Assembly: GCF_034376665.1 (NCBI RefSeq)
Contig: NZ_JAXMJI010000120.1
Span: forward strand, 1 to 12,434
DNA length: 12,434 nt
Reading direction: 5' to 3'
Origin: Allopontixanthobacter sp034376665
Lineage (GTDB): Bacteria; Pseudomonadota; Alphaproteobacteria; Sphingomonadales; Sphingomonadaceae
Position numbers and translations under genes: made by a program. Below the pieces are notes generated by a model. The model did not search any database, had not been told where the DNA came from, and worked only from the letters and a program-made list of their open reading frames with translations. How positions within the stretch are numbered: position 1 is the stretch's first letter; every line of letters begins with the position of its first letter. Positions 7,301 through 12,434 of the stretch are shown piece by piece.

Positions 7301-8763
7301 TGGATTATACGATCTCCCTCTATCTGACCGCACCCGAGATTTTCCTGTCTTTGTCGGGTCTGATCCTGACCCTGATCGCCGCATGGGGCGGCCAGAAGGC
7401 TGGGCGGCTGAGCACCATCCTGGCTGTCGCTGCGCTGGTCGGTGCGTCGGCGATCACCGCGGAATTTCTGGTCAATCCGTCCTATGAACAGGGCGGCGAC
7501 GCGTTTGGCGGTCTCTACCGGATGGACGCATTCGGCAGTGTCTCCAAGCTGCTGATCTATCTCGCGGCGATCGGTTGCCTGATCGTGACGCCGCGTTTCT
7601 TCGATCGCGGACGGGAATACCGGCCCGAATATCCACTGCTGGTGGTGTTCGCGTCGGTCGGCATGGGGATGATGGTTTCGGCAGTCGATCTGATGACGCT
7701 GTATATCGGCCTCGAACTGAGCAGCCTGTCGTCTTACGTGCTTGCGTCCTTTACCCGCAGCGACGAACGCTCGGCCGAAGCGGGTCTCAAATATTTCGTC
7801 CTCGGCGCACTCGCCAGCGGAATCCTGCTTTACGGCATGAGCCTGGTTTACGGCTTCTCGGGCAGCACCAGCTATCTCGCCATCCGACCTGCTTTCGAAG
7901 GCACACTGGGCAACGGCGCTCTGTTCGGAATAATCTTCGTGCTTGCCGGTCTTGCCTTCAAGATCTCGGCCGTGCCGTTCCACATGTGGACCCCGGACGT
8001 GTATGAAGGCGCGCCAACACCGGTTACGACCTTCTTCTCCACCGCCCCGAAAGTCGCCGCTATTGCGATGACGGCACGGATCACTCTGGATGCATTCGGC
8101 AATCAGGCGGACGCGTGGCGGCAAATCATCATTTTCGCCGCGCTCGCCTCCGTCGTGGTCGGCGCGCTGGGTGCCATCGGGCAAAGCAACCTCAAGCGAC
8201 TGCTGGCCTATTCCTCGATCAACAACGTCGGCTTCATCCTCATCGGCCTTGCCACCGGCACCGCCGCCGGGGCGAGCGCGATGCTGGTCTATATGGCGAT
8301 CTACGTCGCCATGTCGCTTGGCAGTTTCGTTGCGGTATTGATGCTGCGGGACAAGGACGGCAATCAGGTGGAGCGAATGGCGGATATCGCCGGCCTCTCC
8401 CGCGCGAAGCCCATGATCGCGCTGTGCCTCGCCGCGATGATGCTGAGCCTTGCCGGAATTCCGCCGCTGTTCGGATTCTGGGGCAAGTTCGTGGTCTTCC
8501 AGGCCGCGGTCGAGGCTGACATGGTGATACTCGCCGCCATCGGTATCGCCGCCAGTGTGATCGGCGCGTTCTATTACCTGAAGATCGTCAAGATCATGTA
8601 TTTCGACGAACCTGCAGGCGTCGTGACGGGCAGCAACGATATAGCGCATTGGTCGGTGCTGGCACTGACCGCGATTTTCGTTTCGCCGCTCGGCTATCTC
8701 ATGACCATACCGATGGGCGCGTTGGCAGACCGGGCTGCGGCTGCCCTGTTCGCCGTGATCTGA
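7300..8763 (+). CDS. nuoN: NADH-quinone oxidoreductase subunit N
   Basis: NuoN (ND2 homologue) is the third antiporter-like proton pump, next to NuoK in the membrane arm. The protein has 487 residues, normal for the family, with about 14 helices starting at DYTISLYLTAPEIFLSLSGL. Conserved residues include K221 (GLAFKISAVPFHMWTPDVYE) and K251 (FFSTAPKVAAI), plus the family stretch LKRLLAYSSINNVGFILIGL around 304-323. GAGGG (7286-7290) inside the end of nuoM is a good ribosome site for the ATG at 7300. It is the last nuo gene; birA follows after 10 nt with no terminator visible. Confidence 0.96.
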   Translation: MDYTISLYLTAPEIFLSLSGLILTLIAAWGGQKAGRLSTILAVAALVGASAITAEFLVNPSYEQGGDAFGGLYRMDAFGSVSKLLIYLAAIGCLIVTPRFFDRGREYRPEYPLLVVFASVGMGMMVSAVDLMTLYIGLELSSLSSYVLASFTRSDERSAEAGLKYFVLGALASGILLYGMSLVYGFSGSTSYLAIRPAFEGTLGNGALFGIIFVLAGLAFKISAVPFHMWTPDVYEGAPTPVTTFFSTAPKVAAIAMTARITLDAFGNQADAWRQIIIFAALASVVVGALGAIGQSNLKRLLAYSSINNVGFILIGLATGTAAGASAMLVYMAIYVAMSLGSFVAVLMLRDKDGNQVERMADIAGLSRAKPMIALCLAAMMLSLAGIPPLFGFWGKFVVFQAAVEADMVILAAIGIAASVIGAFYYLKIVKIMYFDEPAGVVTGSNDIAHWSVLALTAIFVSPLGYLMTIPMGALADRAAAALFAVI

Positions 8764-8773
8764 CGCGCGCGGC

Positions 8774-9484
8774 TTGATTGAGACTGTCCCCAGGACCGGT
8801 TCGACCAATGGCGATCTTTCCGCCCGGCTGAAAGCGGGCGAACGCATTGCCGAGGGGCACTGGCTGGTGGCGGACCGGCAGAGCGCCGGACGCGGGCGGC
8901 AGGGCCGGGAGTGGTTCGACGGCACCGGAAATTTCATGGGATCGACGGTGGTTCACCTGAGCCCCGGCGATCCGTTCACGCCGACGCTGGCTTTGGTGGC
9001 TGGGCTGGCGTCCTATCAGGCGGTGGTGCCGCATTGTCCCGATCCGGTTCCGCTGCTTCTCAAATGGCCCAACGACCTGATGTATGCCGGGGCCAAGCTG
9101 GCAGGCATCCTGCTGGAACGGGAAGGGGACAGCGTCATCGTCGGCATCGGGGTCAATCTGGCGGCTGCGCCGCAGGTTGCCGGGCGCGAGACACTGGCAC
9201 TGGCAAAATTCGGCCCTGCGCCCGACCGCGACCTGTTCGCGCATGCGCTGGCCGGGCACTTCGCCGAGGAATTGCAGCGTTGGCGCACCTACGGCACACA
9301 GCCGCTGATCAACCGCTGGGAAAGCACCGCCCACCCCGCAGGCACGGCGTTGACGGTAAACGAACAGACCGACGGGATCATCAGCGGCGTTTTCGATGGT
9401 CTGCTGCCCGACGGTTCGCTCCGCCTGCGCTTGGCGGATGGCACCAGCCGTGCCATCCATGCGGGCGATGTGATGCTCGCCTAG
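8774..9484 (+). CDS. birA: Biotin--[acetyl-CoA-carboxylase] ligase, without DNA-binding domain
   Basis: This enzyme activates biotin with ATP to biotinyl-AMP and transfers it to a lysine of biotin-dependent carboxylases such as the AccB subunit. The protein has 236 residues and is purely catalytic: it lacks the N-terminal helix-turn-helix of E. coli BirA (about 320 residues), so it should not act as a repressor. Visible motifs are GSTN (9-12), the biotinyl-AMP loop QSAGRGRQGREW (36-47), KWPND (97-101), GAKLAGILLE with the likely catalytic K108, and GIGVN (124-128). The start appears to be TTG at 8774, 10 nt after nuoN. It gives MIETVPRTGSTNGDL, the expected beginning of the ligase fold, and the next in-frame ATG would remove the active-site loop. 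No clear ribosome site is seen. A small biotin-protein-ligase C-terminal domain may occupy about residues 190-236. Confidence 0.92.
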   Translation: MIETVPRTGSTNGDLSARLKAGERIAEGHWLVADRQSAGRGRQGREWFDGTGNFMGSTVVHLSPGDPFTPTLALVAGLASYQAVVPHCPDPVPLLLKWPNDLMYAGAKLAGILLEREGDSVIVGIGVNLAAAPQVAGRETLALAKFGPAPDRDLFAHALAGHFAEELQRWRTYGTQPLINRWESTAHPAGTALTVNEQTDGIISGVFDGLLPDGSLRLRLADGTSRAIHAGDVMLA

Positions 9485-9488
9485 AGGA
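9483..9488 (+). promoter_or_regulatory. Shine-Dalgarno site of coaX
   Basis: AGAGGA overlaps the birA stop codon and lies 7 nt before the ATG at 9496. It decides the start of coaX, because the same frame is open upstream to 8911 through birA and would otherwise suggest a much longer protein. Confidence 0.65.
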
Positions 9489-9495
9489 ACTGCCC

Positions 9496-10272
9496 ATGCT
9501 GCTTGTCGCCGATGTCGGAAATACCAACGTGGTCTTCGCCCTGTTCGACGGCAAGTCGGTCCGGGCGCGCTGGCGCATTGCCACCGATCCGCGCCGGACG
9601 GGCGATGAATATGCGGTCTGGCTCACCCAGCTGCTAGCGCTGGAAGGGGTCGAACGCAAGGAAGTGGACCGGTTCATCATCGGGTCGGTGGTCCCCCGTG
9701 CGATCCATAATCTGACGGTGCTGGGCGAGAAATACTTCGGCGTCACCCCGATGATCGCGGGCGAGGGCAAGGCCGCCTGGGGGATCACCGTCGATGTCGA
9801 CGAACCGCGGTCCCTCGGCGCGGACCGGGCGCTCAACGCGATTGCGGCGCATGAACGGTACGAGGGGGACCTGATCATCATCGATTTCGGCACTGCGACC
9901 ACTTTTGATGCAGTGGATTTCACCGGAGCGTATAAGGGGGGCATCATCGCGCCGGGAATCAACCTGTCGCTCGATGCATTGGTGGCGGGCACCGCCAAAC
10001 TGCCGCGGATCGCCATTGAGGCGCCGCGAACGACCAGTGTGATCGGCCGCAACACCGAAGACCAGATGCTCATCGGGGTGTTCTGGGGCTATGTTGCGAT
10101 GATGGAAGGATTGATTACCAAAATGCGTGAAGAAATCGGCCGACCCGCCAAGGTGGTTGCCACCGGCGGCCTCGCCATCCTGTTCGACAAGCACACCGAC
10201 ATGTTCGACTGCGTCGATTTCGATCTCACGCTGGAAGGCCTCGCAATTCTGGCCGATCGGGCGGCGAAGTGA
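9496..10272 (+). CDS. coaX: Type III pantothenate kinase
   Basis: CoaX phosphorylates pantothenate with ATP, the first step of coenzyme A synthesis, in the cytoplasm; the type III enzyme needs a monovalent cation and is not inhibited by CoA. The protein has 258 residues, the usual length. Motifs of the acetate-kinase/Hsp70 fold are DVGNTNVVFALFDG (6-19), GADRALNA (108-115), DFGTATTFDAVD (130-141) and GGIIAPGINLSLDAL (148-162). The start ATG at 9496 yields MLLVADVGNTN with the phosphate-binding loop at the very N-terminus, as the family requires. The gene follows birA by 11 nt and overlaps rnj by 4 nt (GTGA, 10269-10272). Confidence 0.95.
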   Translation: MLLVADVGNTNVVFALFDGKSVRARWRIATDPRRTGDEYAVWLTQLLALEGVERKEVDRFIIGSVVPRAIHNLTVLGEKYFGVTPMIAGEGKAAWGITVDVDEPRSLGADRALNAIAAHERYEGDLIIIDFGTATTFDAVDFTGAYKGGIIAPGINLSLDALVAGTAKLPRIAIEAPRTTSVIGRNTEDQMLIGVFWGYVAMMEGLITKMREEIGRPAKVVATGGLAILFDKHTDMFDCVDFDLTLEGLAILADRAAK

Positions 10273-11915
10273 AGAAGGATTTTACGCCGGAAAAAGAGCT
10301 CCTGTTCCTGGCACTTGGTGGTTCCGCCGAAATCGGCATGAACGTCAATCTCTACGGCTGCGACGGCAAGTGGCTGATGGTCGATCTGGGCATGACCTTT
10401 TCCGGCGACCAGTACCCCGGCGTCGACCTGGTGTTTGCCGATCTCGAGTTCATCGAGGACCGGGTGAAGGACCTGGTTGGTATCGTGCTGACCCACGGCC
10501 ATGAAGACCACATCGGTGCCATCCCGTATTTTGCGGAAGAGCTCGGCGTACCGCTGTATGCGACGCCGTTCACCGCGGACCTCATCCGCCGCAAGCTGGA
10601 AGAAGCCGGACTGCTGCGCGAAGTGAAGATCAATGTGATCGAGGGGACGGACAGCTTTGCCGTAGGTCCCTTCGATGTCAGCTACGTCCCCCTCGCGCAC
10701 AGCATCGCAGAGGGCAACGGCCTGATTATCGACACCCCCTACGGGCGCATTTTCCACACCGGCGACTGGAAGCTGGACGATGAACCGATTGTCGGTGATC
10801 CCACCACCGAAGAAGAGCTTACCGAACTCGGCGATGACGGTATCCTTGCGCTGGTGTGCGATTCCACCAACGTCTTCAACCCGGAATCCAGCGGCTCGGA
10901 AGGTGCGGTATATCAGGGTCTGATGGAAGAAGTGAAGCGCCACACCGGCAAGCGGGTGCTGGTCACCACCTTCGCCTCCAACGTCGCGCGGCTGCACACG
11001 CTGGGCGAAGTTGCGAAAGCGACGAAGCGCAAGCTGTGCGTCGCGGGCCGTTCGCTCGACCGGATCATCGAAGTGGCGCAGGACAATGGTTACCTGCAGG
11101 ATTTCCCGGCGACGGTCGACTTTCAGACCGCGATGGGCCTCCCCCGCGGCGAAGTGCTGATCATGGCGACCGGCGGGCAGGGCGAGCCCCGCGCTGCGCT
11201 GGCCCGCGTGGCGGACGACAGCCATCAGATCAGCCTGCAGAAGGGCGATGTGGTGCTGTTTTCCAGCCGCCAGATACCGGGCAATGAAGTCGCCATCGGG
11301 CAAGTCCAGAACAAGCTCGCGGAACGCGGGGTGGTGATGGTCACCGATCGGCAGAGCGAGATCCACGTTTCCGGCCACCCCGGACGTCCGGAACTGGAAG
11401 CGCTCTATTCCTGGATCAGGCCCGAAATCCTGGTTCCGGTACACGGCGAAATCAAGCATATGCAGGAACAGGTCCGTGTCGGGCAGGCAGCCGGCATTCC
11501 GCACAACATCTTCCAGAAAAACGGCGACATCATCCGCCTGGCCCCGGGCAAGCCGGGCAAGCTGGCGGAAGTCCGCACCGGCCGTCTTGTGCTCGACGGA
11601 GACATCATCGTGCCGGCCGACGGCGAAGCCATTGCCATGCGCCGCCGGATGGCCCGCGACGGGGTGGTTATCGTCGCAATCGACAGCCAGTTGAAGCCGC
11701 ATCTCGAATTGCTCGGGATGCCGCTGGACGAGGACGAGGAGGATTTCATCGCCGAAGCCTCCGCCGATATCGTCAAGGCGCTGCGCGCGCTGAAAGGTGC
11801 GGCCCGCAAGGATCGCGAATCCCTGACCGAGGCAGTCCGCCTTGCGACCCGGCGTGCGGCAACCCGGTGGAGCGGCAAGAAGCCGCAGGTCAAAGTGATC
11901 CTGATGGGGGGCTGA
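10269..11915 (+). CDS. rnj: Ribonuclease J
   Basis: RNase J is a zinc-dependent metallo-beta-lactamase/beta-CASP nuclease with endonuclease and 5'-3' exonuclease activity in RNA decay and maturation. The protein has 548 residues, typical length. The metal site is complete: HGHEDH with H76, H78, D80 and H81, then H144 (PLAHSIAEG) and D166 (HTGDWKLDDEP). The beta-CASP part includes CDSTN (198-202) and HVSGHPGRPELEALY with H366 and H370. VHGE has H392. The C-terminal domain after about residue 440 is intact. The start is GTG at 10269, overlapping the coaX stop by 4 nt, with only a weak ribosome site; it gives KKDFTPEKELLFLALGGSAEIG, as expected for the family. Position after coaX is a familiar alphaproteobacterial arrangement. 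Confidence 0.96.
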   Translation: MKKDFTPEKELLFLALGGSAEIGMNVNLYGCDGKWLMVDLGMTFSGDQYPGVDLVFADLEFIEDRVKDLVGIVLTHGHEDHIGAIPYFAEELGVPLYATPFTADLIRRKLEEAGLLREVKINVIEGTDSFAVGPFDVSYVPLAHSIAEGNGLIIDTPYGRIFHTGDWKLDDEPIVGDPTTEEELTELGDDGILALVCDSTNVFNPESSGSEGAVYQGLMEEVKRHTGKRVLVTTFASNVARLHTLGEVAKATKRKLCVAGRSLDRIIEVAQDNGYLQDFPATVDFQTAMGLPRGEVLIMATGGQGEPRAALARVADDSHQISLQKGDVVLFSSRQIPGNEVAIGQVQNKLAERGVVMVTDRQSEIHVSGHPGRPELEALYSWIRPEILVPVHGEIKHMQEQVRVGQAAGIPHNIFQKNGDIIRLAPGKPGKLAEVRTGRLVLDGDIIVPADGEAIAMRRRMARDGVVIVAIDSQLKPHLELLGMPLDEDEEDFIAEASADIVKALRALKGAARKDRESLTEAVRLATRRAATRWSGKKPQVKVILMGG

Positions 11916-11919
11916 CGCT

Positions 11920-12198
11920 GTGCAGTGGACTTCGATTGTCGCGATTTACCTGCTGGTTTGGGTGATGTGTGCCTTTGTGATGCTGCCGTTCGGCGTTCGC
12001 ACGCATGACGAGTTGGGGCTGGAAAAGATTCCCGGCCAGGCGGATAGCGCGCCCGCGAATTTCCGGCCGCTTCACTTGGCGCTGCGCGCCTCGGTGGTGG
12101 CTGCGGTGCTGACCGCGGCCTATGTGCTGAATTACGAAAACGGGTGGATCAAGGCGGAGGACATCAACCTGTTCAAGCCCCCGCAAGACCCTGCCTGA
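11920..12198 (+). CDS. DUF1467 family small membrane protein
   Basis: A 92-residue inner-membrane protein of unknown function that matches my memory of Pfam family DUF1467, found mainly in alphaproteobacteria. Two hydrophobic helices are visible, about residues 4-24 and 54-71. Between them is a conserved-looking polar loop that begins LPFGVRTHDE (22-31). The C-terminus (INLFKPPQDPA) is polar. The start is GTG at 11920, 4 nt after the rnj stop, with a G-run at 11905-11911 as a poor ribosome site; no better start exists upstream in this frame. It is the last gene of the plus-strand series, and the next gene converges on it after 12 bp. Confidence 0.85.
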   Translation: MQWTSIVAIYLLVWVMCAFVMLPFGVRTHDELGLEKIPGQADSAPANFRPLHLALRASVVAAVLTAAYVLNYENGWIKAEDINLFKPPQDPA

Positions 12199-12216
12199 CC
12201 CCAAATAAATTCAGGT
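12193..12216. other. Convergent gene ends with a weak hairpin formed by the two stop regions
   Basis: The plus-strand series ends with TGA at 12196-12198 and the minus-strand gene ends at 12211; only CCCCAAATAAAT separates them. CCTGA (12194-12198) and TCAGG (12211-12215) can pair as a 5-bp stem, extended by one G-T wobble. The stem exists because both genes happen to end in CCTGA. There is no T-run on either side, so I do not call a terminator. Confidence 0.4.
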
Positions 12217-12434
12217 CCGCAGCCGCTCGATTGCCTGCGCAAGTGCGACATACAGCTTGCCCATGTCCGAACTGAGCAGGGTCACGCCGAGCGCGTGGCC
12301 ATCGCGGGTCGATAACAGGACCCGCAGCATGGCTTCGAAGTCATGGATGTATCGGCTCACGTTCTCGGAGAATTCGCTGTCGGCGCTGTAAAGCCCGGCA
12401 ATGTCCCGCGCCTCCGAGCTGTCGAGCAGTTGGA
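12211..12434 (-). CDS. C-terminal end of an unrecognised protein (5' end outside window)
   Basis: On the minus strand an open frame enters at 12432 and runs to a TGA at 12213-12211, giving 73 C-terminal residues. The sequence is soluble and helix-prone, with no membrane segment: it begins QLLDSSEARDIAGLYSADSE and ends with LLSSDMGKLYVALAQAIERL followed by RT. I do not recognise the family from this piece. Sense-like codon use (GAC, GCG, CTG) and the tight convergent stop support a real gene. It is not the proS start that often follows DUF1467 in other alphaproteobacteria, since it is a 3' end on the opposite strand. Confidence 0.6.
   Translation of the reverse strand, partial: QLLDSSEARDIAGLYSADSEFSENVSRYIHDFEAMLRVLLSTRDGHALGVTLLSSDMGKLYVALAQAIERLRT

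Noticed and set aside
7120..8937. Long minus-strand open frame (605 codons) opposite nuoM, nuoN and birA
   Set aside because: Low-complexity Arg/His/Asp/Gln-rich translation without motifs. It spans three genuine genes on the other strand.
8911..9495. Extended start for coaX, giving a 453-residue protein
   Set aside because: The extra 195 residues are an out-of-frame reading of birA. CoaX must begin close to its DVGNTN loop, and AGAGGA precedes the ATG at 9496.
10089..11702. Long minus-strand open frame (537 codons) opposite coaX and rnj
   Set aside because: The sense strand encodes RNase J with a complete metal site; the antisense product has no domain and no ribosome site that I can support.

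Overview
The window is a GC-rich, almost gap-free stretch of alphaproteobacterial chromosome carrying the distal half of a respiratory complex I (nuo) operon and the cofactor/RNA-decay genes downstream of it. The gene order nuoG-H-I-J-K-L-M-N-birA-coaX-rnj-DUF1467, the alphaproteobacterial look of the proteins and a short dispersed repeat of a type common in sphingomonads suggest Sphingomonadales, perhaps the Erythrobacteraceae. That placement is inference from memory, not a search.

Layout: bases 2-901 are the 3' end of nuoG (peripheral arm). Bases 898-1107 hold a 69-residue one-helix protein with a Gly/Asp-rich tail that I do not recognise, coupled to both nuoG and nuoH. nuoH, nuoI, nuoJ, nuoK, nuoL, nuoM and nuoN follow to 8763; all seven look full length and keep the key acidic and lysine residues of the proton path. 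A 73-bp gap between nuoJ and nuoK contains two 27-bp direct repeats. birA (no DNA-binding domain), coaX, rnj (RNase J) and a DUF1467 membrane protein continue on the same strand to 12198. After a 12-bp gap, the 3' end of an unrecognised gene converges from the minus strand and runs off the window.

Working together: NuoG and NuoI carry electrons through iron-sulfur clusters to the quinone site next to NuoH; NuoJ, K, L, M and N form the proton-pumping membrane arm. BirA attaches biotin to carboxylases, CoaX starts coenzyme A synthesis and RNase J degrades or matures RNA. Most junctions are overlaps of 1 or 4 nt (ATGA, GTGA, TAATG, TGATG) or gaps of 4-11 nt, with no internal promoter or terminator that I can see, so one long transcript is plausible.

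No wholly new system is evident. The items most worth a second look are the small protein between nuoG and nuoH, and the repeat between nuoJ and nuoK, whose flanks suggest an insertion that broke an ancestral 4-nt gene overlap.
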